A stretch of DNA of 64,000 nt from an uncultured Verrucomicrobiota bacterium (GTDB lineage Bacteria > Verrucomicrobiota > Kiritimatiellia > CAIQIC01 > Lenti-01), in NCBI GenBank assembly GCA_938003985.1, contig CALKWZ010000040.1, positions 35,057-99,056 of the forward strand. Direction: 5' to 3'. This document shows, piece after piece, positions 50,501 to 58,935 of the stretch (the first letter of the stretch is position 1; the number at the start of each line of letters is the position of its first letter). The notes beneath the pieces were generated by a model. That model ran no database searches, was not told where the DNA came from, and was given only the letters and a program-made list of their open reading frames with translations. Position numbers and translations under genes: made by a program.

Positions 50501-53500
50501 CGGCACGATCAGCGTGGCCCGCAACGGCGCCACCTACAACGTGGCGCTAAACCCGTTGACCACGCAGCTCAAATTCCGGTTCACGCGGCTCTACACGGTC
50601 TTTTTCGACGACGTGGTCGTGCAGGGCGGTTCGGCGGGGGGCTCGCTGGTCGCGGACGAGACGGTGGCGGCGCTGACCTACGGCGCGACCGGGCTGTCGA
50701 ATTCGACGCCGTACTACGTGCGCGTGCGGGCCGCGCCGACGGGCACCTGGTCGGCGGTCGTTTCGGCCACCACGCTCGGCAACGAACCGCTGGCGCCCTG
50801 GTTCACCGGCGGAGCCGGGCCGTACGCGACCACGGCCGGCGTCGCCGTGGCGTTCACGGAAACGGCCCTGGGCGTGCCCGACCCGGCGCTGGCGCTGGCC
50901 GGCACCACCGCCGCTCCCGGCAGCTACGCCTTCACGCCCGAAACGGGCTATCTGATCTACGCGCCGCCGCTGGGCGACGTGGGCGCGCAGTCGTTCACCT
51001 TCACCGCCAGCAACGCCACGGGCGTGGCGACGCAGACCGTCGCCGTGACGGTGGCGGCCGCGACGGCCCCGGTTTTCACGAGCGGCACGGCCTACGGCGC
51101 GACGACGCTCGTGACCCGCATCCTCACCGTGGAAGCGACGGGCGTTCCCGCGCCGACGCTGGCGTTGGCGGGATCCACGGCCACGCCGGATTCCTATTCC
51201 TTCTCGCCCGAACTGGGCCGCCTGAGCTACACGCCGCCCACGAACGACGTGGGCGCGCAGTCGTTCACCTTCACGGCCAGCAACCTTGCCGGCGTCGCCA
51301 CGCAGACCGTGAGCGTCGTCGTCAGCAACATGCCCGCCGTCGGGCCGGCGATCGACGCGTTGCCGCCCCAGACCACGATGGTGGGGCTCGAACTCGACTA
51401 TACGGTGACGGCCACGGATCCGGACACGGCCGCCTCCAACCTGACCTTCGCCTGCACCAGCGCGGTGGCGTCGGCCACCTGGGCGTTCGACACCAACAGC
51501 GGCTATTTCGTGTTCATTCCCACCACGAACCAGATCGGCACGAACGTGTTTTCGTTCCAGGCCACCGACCATCCGACGTCCCTGACGAGCCCCTGGTCCA
51601 ACCTCGTCGTCGTCGTCAGCGCGGCCGGCGATCCGGTTTCGATCTCTTTCGGCAGCGCCCGGATCGTGGGCGAAGAGGGCGCCGGCGCGCTGCTGGTGCC
51701 CGTGAACCTGGCCTATTCCGGTTCGGCCTCGATGCAGTTCCGGTTCAGCGGTCCGTCGAACGGCACCGCGCTGCGCGGCGTGGATTTCAACTGCGCGACG
51801 ACGCTGACGATTTCCGGTTCGGCTTCCGGCAACCTGGTGCTGGACCTCGTCGACGACGTGTTGCCCGAAGGCGCGGAGTCGGTCAAAATCACGCTGGTGC
51901 CCGTCGCGCCCGCCACGGCGGGTTTCGTCACCCAGACGGTCGTGCACCTGCGCGACGACGACACGGTGTCCATCATGGCGGCCAACACCACCAGCGGTGC
52001 GAACCAGGAATACGAGGCGCCCGGCAACCGCATCTTCCAGGCGCTGTGTCCCGACGTCGCGCTGGTGCAGGAATTCAACATGACCAACGGCACCACCGAA
52101 GCCGTCTATCGTTCCTGGGTGGACCAGACCTTCGGCACGAACTTTTCGTACTGCCACGAGCCGCTGGCCAGCGCCAACATCCCCAACGGCATCGTCAGCC
52201 GCTGGCCCATCGTCGCCTACGGCGAATGGGACGACACCACGCTCACCGACCGCGACTTCGTCTGGGCCAAGATCGATCTGCCCGGCGACAAGTACCTCTA
52301 CGCCGTCAGCCTCCACATCAAGGCCAGCTCGGGCTACGAGTCGCAGCGCACGACGGAAACCCGGATGCTGACCAACTACATCGCGCAGGCCGGCTGGAGC
52401 ACCAACGACTACCTCGTGATCGGCGGCGATTTCAACCTGCAGGTGCGGACGGAAACCGCGCTGGCGGTCCTGACCGCCAAGGTGGTTTCGGACGCCCACC
52501 AGTCCGCCGACCAGGTCGGCAACAAGAACACCAACAGCGGCCGCGACAATCCCTACGACCTCGTGCTGCCCAGCCCGAACCTGGATCTGCGCCACCGCAC
52601 GTATTACTTCGGCGGCTACGCCTACGCCAACGGCGTCGTGTACGACACGCGCATCGCCTGGGCCAGCGGCCTGCCGTCGCCTTCGCTGTCCACCGACTCG
52701 GCGGCCGTCAACATGCAGCACATGGGCGCGATGAAGATCTTCGAACTCGAAAAGGACGACGAAGTCGCCGCGCCGACGGCGTTTTCGGCCGTCCCGGCCG
52801 GGCCCGCCCAAATCGACCTCTCCGCCGCGGGCAACGCGCTGGGCGACGACGTGATCGTGGTCTGGGACGGCGACGGGACGTTCACGACGCCGTCCGGAAC
52901 CGCGCCGGCGGTCGGCGCGGCGTTCGCGGGCGGCACGGTCCTCTACAAAGGCGCGGCCGGCGCGTTCAGCCACACGGGCCTGACCGCGTGCGCGACCTAT
53001 TCCTACAAGTGCTGGTCCTACGCCGGCACGGTCTATTCCACGAACGGCCTGACGGCCAACGCAACGACGCCCGAACCCGCCGCGCCCGCCTCGGTCTGGG
53101 CCACCGCCGTCACCAACGAAACCTTCACCGCGAACTGGAGCGCCGTCGCGGGCGCCGCCGGCTACCACCTCGACGTCTGCGCGGTGCCCAGCTTCTCCGG
53201 CGTCGGCGCCGGGTGGGGACCGGTCTTCCGCGAAACCATGGGCACGCCCACGGCCGGGACGACGACGCTGGCCGAACACGAGGCCAACGACGGCTTCGAC
53301 AACGACGGCTACGAGATGACGGACGGCGGCGCGGACAATCCGGCGGACGTCCGCACGAGCACCGCGTCGACCAACTACGTCGATCCGGCCGGCACCGCGG
53401 CCTCCGGCGGCGCGAACGTCTATTTCCCCACGAACGGCCTGGTCGGCTCCGCCGGCTTCGCCGTCGCGGGCATCGATACCCGCGGCTACGAGGCGCTGGC

Positions 53501-55787
53501 GCTCAGCTTCGGCTACTACAAGGAATCGCCCGCGACGAACATGAACCTGACCTTGGATTGGTCCGTGGACGGCGGCGCGACGTGGCATCCGATCGCCGTT
53601 TCCAATCTGCCCGCGCCGAACGCGACGGGCACCAACTGGTACGCCGTTTCCGGCCTGGCCCTCGACGCGGGCGCCCTCGGTTCGACCAACCTGAGCCTGC
53701 GCTGGACGCGGCAGGCGGGCTCCGTTCCCGGCCGCATCGACGACGTCCTGCTGCAGGGCTACGCGGATTCGGCGGAATTCGCGGCGGGCTACTCGAACCG
53801 GCTGGTCTCGGGCGCGACGAGCCAGATCGTGACCGGCCTGACCGGCGCCGCGACCTATTACTTCCGCGTGCGCGCCGTCGGCGATTGCGCCAGCGCCTGG
53901 TCGTCCGTCGGCAGCGCGACGCCGACGGCCACGCCGTCGCCGCCGTCCTTCACCAGCGCCGGCACGTTCGGCGCGACGACGGGCGTGGCCCGGACCTTCG
54001 CCGTGACGGCCGCGGGCTATCCCGCGCCGGTCTTGTCGCTGCAAGGCACGACGGCGTCCGGCGGCCAGAGCTTCGATGCCGGCACCGGCACCTTGACCTA
54101 CGCGCCGCCGGAAGCGGATTTCGGCACGCGGACGTTCACCTTCCGCGCCACCAACGTCTACGGCACGGCCATGCAGACCGTCACCGTCGCCGTCGCCGCC
54201 GGCGTGCCGTCCGCCCCCGGGACGCCGTGGGCCAGCGCGACGAACGCGACCGGTTTCACGGTCACGTGGAGCGCCTCGGCGCTGGCGACGGGCTATCGGC
54301 TCGACGTCAGCGTCGAACCGACGTTCCAGACCTTGACCGGCGGCAGCGCCGCCACGGTCCTCGCCACCAACGCGGCCACCGACGTCGCCCTGATCGCGGG
54401 CGACTGGTCCGGCACCGATCTGGCCGGCACCAACGGCTACGTCCAGATGACCTTGGCCTCCTCGGCCATCGTTTCGCCGGCGTTCTCGACGGTGGGCTAC
54501 ACCAACCTGACGGTCGATTTCTGGGCGCGGACCTACAACGGCACCACGGCGTCCAACGTCACCGTGTCCGTTTCCACCAACAACGGTTCCACCTGGACCG
54601 CGCTGGGCGTCGTGAATCCGCCCAACGGTTCCAGCTGGATGGCCATGCCCACGCTGTCCGCCGCGGCGCATCTCGGCCACGCCCAGACCCGCATCCGCTG
54701 GCAGTCGCTGGACGCCACCGGCACCATCGGCGTCGGCGTGCGCTATCTGGCCGTCAACGGCTGGGGCCCCGCCTATGCGCCGTCCTTCGTGGCCGGCGGA
54801 TCCAACGTCGCCGTCGCCGGCACGAGCCAGGCGGTGGCGGGGCTGGACGCCGCGACGACCTACTACTTCCGCGTGCGCGCGGAAAACGCCGCGGGCACGA
54901 GCGGGAATTCGCCGACGGCCAGCGCGACGACGCTCGCCAAGGCGAACCAGACGATTTCGTTCGCGCCGCTCGGCGCGCAACTGGCCACCAACGTGGTGGC
55001 GCTCTCCGCGACGGCCTCGAGCGGGCTGCCGGTGAGCTTCGCGGTGGGCTCCGGTCCGGCGACGATCGCCGGCGGCGCCACGCTGTCGTTCACGGGGGCG
55101 GGCACGGTCAGCCTCGTGGCCTCGCAGGCGGGCGACGCGGCGTGGAATCCGGCGCCGAGCGTCACGAACGTCTTCGTCGTTTCCAAGGCCGCGGCCGGCG
55201 TGGCGCTGGGCGGCTTGTCCCAGGCCTACGACGGCACGCCCAAGAGCGCGACGGCGACGACCGATCCGGCCGGGCTCGCCGTGACCTTGACCTACGACGG
55301 CTCCGCCGCGGCGCCGAGCGCCGCGGGCGCCTACGAAGTCGTGGCGCTGATCGACGAAGCCCTGTATGCGGGCGGCGCGACCGGCACGCTCACCATCGCC
55401 GAAACCCAGGATCCCTTCGCGCAGTGGCTGCAAGGACGGTCGCTGGATCCCCAGGACGTCCGCTACGACGAAGCCGCCGACGACGACAACGATGGCGCGA
55501 CGACCTACGAGGAATACCTCGCCGACACCGATCCGACTTCATCCAACAGCGTGCTCGGCCTGACGGGCACCTACTGGAACGCCGCCAAGATCACCAACGT
55601 CACCGGCCAGATGCGCTTCAGCTTCCCGGCCAGCACCGGGCGCTATTACCAGTTGGTGTATTCCACCAACCTGTTCGGCCCGTCCAACGTGGTCAACCTC
55701 GGTTGGGGCCAGATCGGCATGACGGTCACGAACGAAAGCGCCGGCACCTGGTTCGGCGCCGTGCGCGCCCTGCTGCAGGCGCCGTAG
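47508..55787 (+). CDS. Giant secreted EEP-domain protein (2759 residues)
   Basis: Translationally coupled to the pseudo-subtilase by an ATGA overlap. Order: signal peptide; N-terminal domain (about 25-180) with TFTKITSRADLTDGYYVV and QQKLALYKM, as seen before EEP domains in other secreted proteins; three Ig-like repeats; FN3 with insert (455-685); two Ig-like; FN3 with insert (865-1090); two Ig-like; cadherin-like; Calx-beta (1375-1485); EEP (about 1486-1750) with Glu1522 (LVQEF), GGDFN (Asp1641) and NMQHMGAMKIF; FN3-like; FN3 with insert; Ig-like; FN3 with insert (2233-2480); an MBG-like pair (AYDGTPKSATA, 2485-2635); C-terminal EF-hand-like module (2637-2759). It is very likely a cell-surface or released enzyme. 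Substrate unknown; the catalytic residues look intact. Confidence 0.87.
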   Translation: MNWMKSACGLAAVAILAGAQGAWGAYGGSGTFTKITSRADLTDGYYVVASSNGLAAMSHTNAGTFFTSNAISPSANVLTDPPAAIVWLIQTNATYGGLTIFNEASNKFATFAGTANAVHAAGAVNGTTGVWTFVYGAGAFDVANVATNTRLLQYNAAAPRFACYTTAQQKLALYKMAAVADTPPSFGANPGPLGATSGVAKAFTVAATGSPTPTLALQSTTASSGYSFTAGTGQLSYVPPQADGGATQTFTFTASNAAGVATQTVSVAVTAGTAPSFTSGTAFGATSLVAMAFTVAASGTPAPTLALQSETAAGSVSFTPATGVLDYTPAAGDVGVQTFTFTASNVAAVATQTVSVTVVDQPVAPAFTGGAGPYGATALVAMAFTVAASGNPAPTLALQSEDAAGSVVFTPATGALDYTPATNDVGNRSFVFTASNVAGVATQTVTVAVAAAPTAIPLVSVTNVATNGFTINWTACTDATNYQVQVATDTNFAAGSSSEALSEDFATQTDTAVPSGWTSSKSSDLDYTGEPYVGAAAPAFKFATTGQWLQSPTFATGATNLQFWAYGNGGAGSTIAVSALVNSVWTLVDTVAIAQNDGTYNVPLDAQTTQLEFFFTKSVNCAFDDVVVQGVSASASLVLDRTLAALTTDATGLAMTTTYYVRARKEGGEWSEIVSATTASPTPEAPVFGANPGPLTATTGVARAFSVAAVAGYPAPTLALAGTTASTGYVFTAGTGTLTYTAPEADVGAQTFTFTASNATGVATQTVSVTVVAVAPAFNANPGPIAATATLVRVFSVGATGYPAPTLALQGTTASSGYSFTAGTGQLTYTAPEADVGPRTFTFAASNVAGVALQTVTVTVASAPVYVPTVALTNVGPTFFTANWNEVTDASTYQIQIGTDTNFSTSVAGSNLLSETFATLTDTTVPSGWSSSLSSDLDSTTIYGAASPAFKFNLTGQTLTSPAFAAGATNLQFWAYGRNGSGSTIAISGLVSGVWTSFGTISVARNGATYNVALNPLTTQLKFRFTRLYTVFFDDVVVQGGSAGGSLVADETVAALTYGATGLSNSTPYYVRVRAAPTGTWSAVVSATTLGNEPLAPWFTGGAGPYATTAGVAVAFTETALGVPDPALALAGTTAAPGSYAFTPETGYLIYAPPLGDVGAQSFTFTASNATGVATQTVAVTVAAATAPVFTSGTAYGATTLVTRILTVEATGVPAPTLALAGSTATPDSYSFSPELGRLSYTPPTNDVGAQSFTFTASNLAGVATQTVSVVVSNMPAVGPAIDALPPQTTMVGLELDYTVTATDPDTAASNLTFACTSAVASATWAFDTNSGYFVFIPTTNQIGTNVFSFQATDHPTSLTSPWSNLVVVVSAAGDPVSISFGSARIVGEEGAGALLVPVNLAYSGSASMQFRFSGPSNGTALRGVDFNCATTLTISGSASGNLVLDLVDDVLPEGAESVKITLVPVAPATAGFVTQTVVHLRDDDTVSIMAANTTSGANQEYEAPGNRIFQALCPDVALVQEFNMTNGTTEAVYRSWVDQTFGTNFSYCHEPLASANIPNGIVSRWPIVAYGEWDDTTLTDRDFVWAKIDLPGDKYLYAVSLHIKASSGYESQRTTETRMLTNYIAQAGWSTNDYLVIGGDFNLQVRTETALAVLTAKVVSDAHQSADQVGNKNTNSGRDNPYDLVLPSPNLDLRHRTYYFGGYAYANGVVYDTRIAWASGLPSPSLSTDSAAVNMQHMGAMKIFELEKDDEVAAPTAFSAVPAGPAQIDLSAAGNALGDDVIVVWDGDGTFTTPSGTAPAVGAAFAGGTVLYKGAAGAFSHTGLTACATYSYKCWSYAGTVYSTNGLTANATTPEPAAPASVWATAVTNETFTANWSAVAGAAGYHLDVCAVPSFSGVGAGWGPVFRETMGTPTAGTTTLAEHEANDGFDNDGYEMTDGGADNPADVRTSTASTNYVDPAGTAASGGANVYFPTNGLVGSAGFAVAGIDTRGYEALALSFGYYKESPATNMNLTLDWSVDGGATWHPIAVSNLPAPNATGTNWYAVSGLALDAGALGSTNLSLRWTRQAGSVPGRIDDVLLQGYADSAEFAAGYSNRLVSGATSQIVTGLTGAATYYFRVRAVGDCASAWSSVGSATPTATPSPPSFTSAGTFGATTGVARTFAVTAAGYPAPVLSLQGTTASGGQSFDAGTGTLTYAPPEADFGTRTFTFRATNVYGTAMQTVTVAVAAGVPSAPGTPWASATNATGFTVTWSASALATGYRLDVSVEPTFQTLTGGSAATVLATNAATDVALIAGDWSGTDLAGTNGYVQMTLASSAIVSPAFSTVGYTNLTVDFWARTYNGTTASNVTVSVSTNNGSTWTALGVVNPPNGSSWMAMPTLSAAAHLGHAQTRIRWQSLDATGTIGVGVRYLAVNGWGPAYAPSFVAGGSNVAVAGTSQAVAGLDAATTYYFRVRAENAAGTSGNSPTASATTLAKANQTISFAPLGAQLATNVVALSATASSGLPVSFAVGSGPATIAGGATLSFTGAGTVSLVASQAGDAAWNPAPSVTNVFVVSKAAAGVALGGLSQAYDGTPKSATATTDPAGLAVTLTYDGSAAAPSAAGAYEVVALIDEALYAGGATGTLTIAETQDPFAQWLQGRSLDPQDVRYDEAADDDNDGATTYEEYLADTDPTSSNSVLGLTGTYWNAAKITNVTGQMRFSFPASTGRYYQLVYSTNLFGPSNVVNLGWGQIGMTVTNESAGTWFGAVRALLQAP
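51634..53930 (+). repeat. Calx-beta/EEP/FN3 module block, shared with 36546-38845
   Basis: Same module order as in the first C25 protein: Calx-beta (GEEGAGALLVPVNL), EEP, VIVVWDGDGTFTTPSG domain, FN3 interrupted by a jelly-roll beginning VFRETMG. The equivalent jelly-roll in the other copy also begins VFRETMG. Confidence 0.8.
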
Positions 55788-55847
55788 ACGGCCGCGCCGC
55801 AACCGTTGCGGAAATCGAAATCCACGGGTTTCCATCGAAATCCGGTT

Positions 55848-55875
55848 CGTATGATCATTAATTAATGATCATACG
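55848..55875 (+). other. Perfect 28-bp AT-rich palindrome
   Basis: CGTATGATCATTAA followed directly by its reverse complement, flanked by TCCGGTT on the left and TTTTCCGG on the right. It could be a weak terminator for the giant gene (14-bp stem plus TTTT) or a dimeric regulator site for comF. The motif CGTATGATC also occurs once upstream of the first C25 gene (33268-33276). Confidence 0.6.
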
Positions 55876-55930
55876 TTTTCCGGCGGGAGATATCTCGACA
55901 AACGACTGCCGGATCAGGCACTCTGGCCCC

Positions 55931-56647
55931 GTGAGCTGGGCTTGGCTGGACATGCTGTTTTCCCGCGCCTGCGAAGCCTGCGGCGCGGCCTTGGGCGAGG
56001 ACGAAACCGGCTTCCTGTGCTGGGATTGCCGCGCCGGCGTGCGCCTCGTGCAGGTGCCGTTCTGCGAACGCTGCGGGGATCCCGTGCCGGGCACCATCGG
56101 CGGCCCCTTCGAGTGCTCCGGCTGCCGCGGCCTGCAACCGGCCTTCGACTGGGCCCGCTCGGCCGTGCATTACGACGGCGCCGCCAAAACCTGCCTCCGC
56201 CGCTTCAAATACCAGGCCGGCATCTGGCTGCAGGAGGAACTGGTCGGCTGGCTCGCCGCCTTGTGGCGCACCTGTCCGGCCGACGTCCGCGCCGCGGATT
56301 TCCTGACCGGCGTCCCGCTGTATCCGCGCCGCGAACGCGAACGGGGCTACAACCAGTCCGCGCTGCTGGCCGCCGGCCTCGCGGAACGGATCGGCATTCC
56401 CTTCCGCCCCGGCGCTTTAGGCCGAACGAAGCCCACCGCGACCCAAACGCATTTGACAGCCGTCCAACGGGTCCATAATGTAAAGGGCGTTTTCTCGGTT
56501 CGCCGGCCCGGCGACGTGCGCGGGGCGCGGATCGCGCTGGTGGACGACGTGATGACCACCGGCGCCACGGTGAACGAGTGCGCGCGGGCCCTCAAGGCGG
56601 CCGGCGCGGCGGCGGTGATGGTGTTGACGGTGGCCCGCGGCGGGTAG
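55931..56647 (+). CDS. comF: ComF family amidophosphoribosyltransferase-like protein
   Basis: 238 residues from GTG 55931. N-terminal zinc finger of four CxxC-type pairs (CEACGA, CWDC, CERCGD, CSGC), then a phosphoribosyltransferase fold with YPRRERERGYNQS and the PRPP motif IALVDDVMTTGATVNE. ComF is needed for natural transformation in several bacteria; its biochemistry is unsettled. The start is uncertain: an in-frame ATG at 55865 lies inside the 28-bp palindrome and would add 22 residues unlike other ComF proteins. It is followed by accD after 42 bases. Confidence 0.9.
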   Translation: MSWAWLDMLFSRACEACGAALGEDETGFLCWDCRAGVRLVQVPFCERCGDPVPGTIGGPFECSGCRGLQPAFDWARSAVHYDGAAKTCLRRFKYQAGIWLQEELVGWLAALWRTCPADVRAADFLTGVPLYPRRERERGYNQSALLAAGLAERIGIPFRPGALGRTKPTATQTHLTAVQRVHNVKGVFSVRRPGDVRGARIALVDDVMTTGATVNECARALKAAGAAAVMVLTVARGG

Positions 56648-56689
56648 CCGGGCGGATCGGCCCGGCCTTACAAAAACGGATTTGCAGCT

Positions 56690-57562
56690 ATGACGTTGTT
56701 CGGAAAAAAGCGCGTGATCAAGAAGGCCCGCAAACGGGACATGCCCGACGGCCTGTGGCTCAAGTGCCCCTCGTGCAACGAGATGATTTTCGGCGAAGAG
56801 CAGGAAAAAGCCCTGCGCGTCTGTCCCCTGTGCGGACACCATTTCCCGATGAGCCGCGCCGAGCGCCTGGCGATGATCGCCGATCCGGGCTCGTTCGTCG
56901 AATGGGACCGCGACGTCTACAGCATCGACTTCCTCGGCTTCGTCGGCGCCGCCTCCTACCAGGAAAAACTGGAATCCAACCGCCGCAAGACCGGCGAGGT
57001 GGACGCGGTGACCTGCGGCCGCGCCCGCCTGTCCGGCCGGGCCATCGCGCTCGGCGTCATGGATTTCGAATTCCTCGGCGCCAGCATGGGCTCCGTGGTC
57101 GGTGAAAAAATCACCCGCCTCATCGAGCGCGGCACCGCCGAAAAACTGCCCGTGATCGTGATCTGCGCCTCGGGCGGCGCCCGCATGTACGAAGGCATGA
57201 TGAGCCTCATGCAGATGGCCAAGACCAGCGGCGCGCTCGCGCGCCACGCCGACGCCGGCTTGCCCTATATTCCCGTGCTGACGCATCCGACCACCGCCGG
57301 CGTCATGGCCAGTTTCGCCACCCTCGGCGACGTGATCCTCGCCGAACCCGGCGCGCTCATCGGCTTCGCCGGCGCGCGCGTCATCAAGGAAACCATCCAC
57401 CAGGACCTGCCGCCCGGTTTCCAGCGCCCCGATTTCCTGCTCAAGCACGGCCTGCTCGACCAGATCGTGCCCCGCGGCGAACTCAAAGCCGCGTTGGCCC
57501 GCCTGCTCGACGCCTTCTGCGGCCCGCTGCAGGCGTCCGAGCCGCCCGAAGTCCCCGCCTGA
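56690..57562 (+). CDS. accD: Acetyl-CoA carboxylase carboxyltransferase subunit beta
   Basis: 290 residues. N-terminal zinc ribbon (LKCPSCNEMIF and RVCPLCGHHF), then the carboxyltransferase crotonase fold with ASGGARMYEGMMSLMQMAK, THPTTAGVMASFATLGDV and GFAGARVIKETI. Together with AccA it transfers the carboxyl group from biotin to acetyl-CoA, the first step of fatty-acid synthesis. The accD-folC order, here with 44 bases between, is common in bacteria. Confidence 0.97.
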   Translation: MTLFGKKRVIKKARKRDMPDGLWLKCPSCNEMIFGEEQEKALRVCPLCGHHFPMSRAERLAMIADPGSFVEWDRDVYSIDFLGFVGAASYQEKLESNRRKTGEVDAVTCGRARLSGRAIALGVMDFEFLGASMGSVVGEKITRLIERGTAEKLPVIVICASGGARMYEGMMSLMQMAKTSGALARHADAGLPYIPVLTHPTTAGVMASFATLGDVILAEPGALIGFAGARVIKETIHQDLPPGFQRPDFLLKHGLLDQIVPRGELKAALARLLDAFCGPLQASEPPEVPA

Positions 57563-57606
57563 GCGCGGATTCTTCGGCCCGCCTTTTTTCCATCCGATCG
57601 GACCCC

Positions 57607-58926
57607 ATGAGCAAAGCCGCCTCCATTCTGGACGCCAAACTGACCTATCTGTACAGCCGCACGGGCGGCAACGCCGTCAAGCTCGGCCTCGACACCACGC
57701 GCGCGCTCCTGAAGGCCGCCGGCGTCGATCCGCAGCGGCTGCCGTGCCTGCACGTCGCCGGCACCAACGGCAAGGGTTCCGTCTCCGCCATGCTCGAGTC
57801 GGTCCTGCGCGCGGCCGGCCTGCGCACCGCGCTCTACACCAGCCCCCATCTCATCCGCTTCAACGAACGCATCCGCGTCCTCGGCCAGCCGATCCCCGAC
57901 GAAGACCTGCTGCGGCTGCTCGACGAAGTCGAGCGCGCCGACCAGCTCCAGGCCGCCGAACCCGGCGGCCGGCTGGGCACGTTCTTCGAACTGACCACCG
58001 TCGTCGCGTTCAAATGGTTCCTCGAACAGGACGTGCAGGTCGCCGTGCTGGAAACCGGCATGGGCGGGCGCCTCGACAGCACCAACGTCGTGACGCCGTT
58101 GCTGTCGGTCATCACCGAAATCGGCCTCGAGCACAAGGCGTTCCTCGGCGACACGCTCGCGCAGATCGCGGGCGAGAAGGCCGGCATCGTCAAGCCCGGG
58201 CGGCCCGTCGTGACGGGCCCGCAACGCCCGGCCGTCGCGCAGGTCATCGAAGACAAGGCCCGCGCGGCCCAGGCGCCGCTGCTGCGCGCGGACGAACGCG
58301 TGGCCGTCCGGCGCCTCGCGCAGGACCTGGATGGCCAGACGCTGGCGATCGAAACCGGCGCCGGCGCCTGGCCGCCGCTGCGCCTGCCGCTGCTGGGCGA
58401 CTTCCAGCTCGCCAACTGCGCGCTGGCGATCGTCGCCCTCGCGTGGCTGCGCGACGAGCTGGGCTGGCCCCTCGCGGACGACGTCGTCCGCGCCGGCCTC
58501 GAGCTGACCCGCTGGCCGGGGCGCTGCCAGGTCGTCTCGCGCGATCCGATCATCCTCGTCGACGTGGCCCACAATCCCGACGCCGCGCAGGCGCTGGCCG
58601 CGTTCCTCAAGCACTTCCGCGGCGACCGGAAAGTGGCCCTCATCTGCGGCATGCTGGCGGACAAGGACGCGGAAGGCTTTTTCCGCCTGCTGCGCCCGGT
58701 GGTGGATGCCTGCGTGGTCGTGCCGCTGGACAGCGAGCGCAGCATGCCGCCGGAAAAACTGCTGGCCGCCGCCCGGGCCGCCCAGTTGCCCGCCGCGGAA
58801 GGCGCGCTGCCGACCGCCGTGCGCGACGCCCGGATCTGGGCCCAAAAAAACAACGGCATCGTCGTCGCCGCCGGCTCGCTCTATCTCGCCTCCGCCGTGC
58901 TCTACGAACTCGGCGCCGACGTGTAG
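57607..58926 (+). CDS. folC: Folylpolyglutamate synthase / dihydrofolate synthase
   Basis: 439 residues, Mur-ligase fold. P-loop LHVAGTNGKGSVSAMLE near residue 60; TSPHLIRFNERIRV; LETGMGGRLDSTNVV; TEIGLEHKAFLGDTLAQIA; and VDVAHNPDAAQAL in the C-terminal domain. It adds glutamate to dihydropteroate and to folates. It is the last gene of comF-accD-folC and is convergent with the transporter gene, with 9 bases between stop codons. Confidence 0.96.
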   Translation: MSKAASILDAKLTYLYSRTGGNAVKLGLDTTRALLKAAGVDPQRLPCLHVAGTNGKGSVSAMLESVLRAAGLRTALYTSPHLIRFNERIRVLGQPIPDEDLLRLLDEVERADQLQAAEPGGRLGTFFELTTVVAFKWFLEQDVQVAVLETGMGGRLDSTNVVTPLLSVITEIGLEHKAFLGDTLAQIAGEKAGIVKPGRPVVTGPQRPAVAQVIEDKARAAQAPLLRADERVAVRRLAQDLDGQTLAIETGAGAWPPLRLPLLGDFQLANCALAIVALAWLRDELGWPLADDVVRAGLELTRWPGRCQVVSRDPIILVDVAHNPDAAQALAAFLKHFRGDRKVALICGMLADKDAEGFFRLLRPVVDACVVVPLDSERSMPPEKLLAAARAAQLPAAEGALPTAVRDARIWAQKNNGIVVAAGSLYLASAVLYELGADV

Positions 58927-58935
58927 CGCCGGAAT

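Noticed and set aside
31440..55200. Regular repeats that might be read as a CRISPR or satellite array
   Set aside because: They are codon-phased repeats of Ig/FN3 domains of 250-700 bases inside genes; no short repeat-spacer array exists in the window.
55865..55930. ATG 55865 as the comF start
   Set aside because: It lies in the right arm of the 28-bp palindrome, has no ribosome site, and adds residues not seen in ComF proteins.
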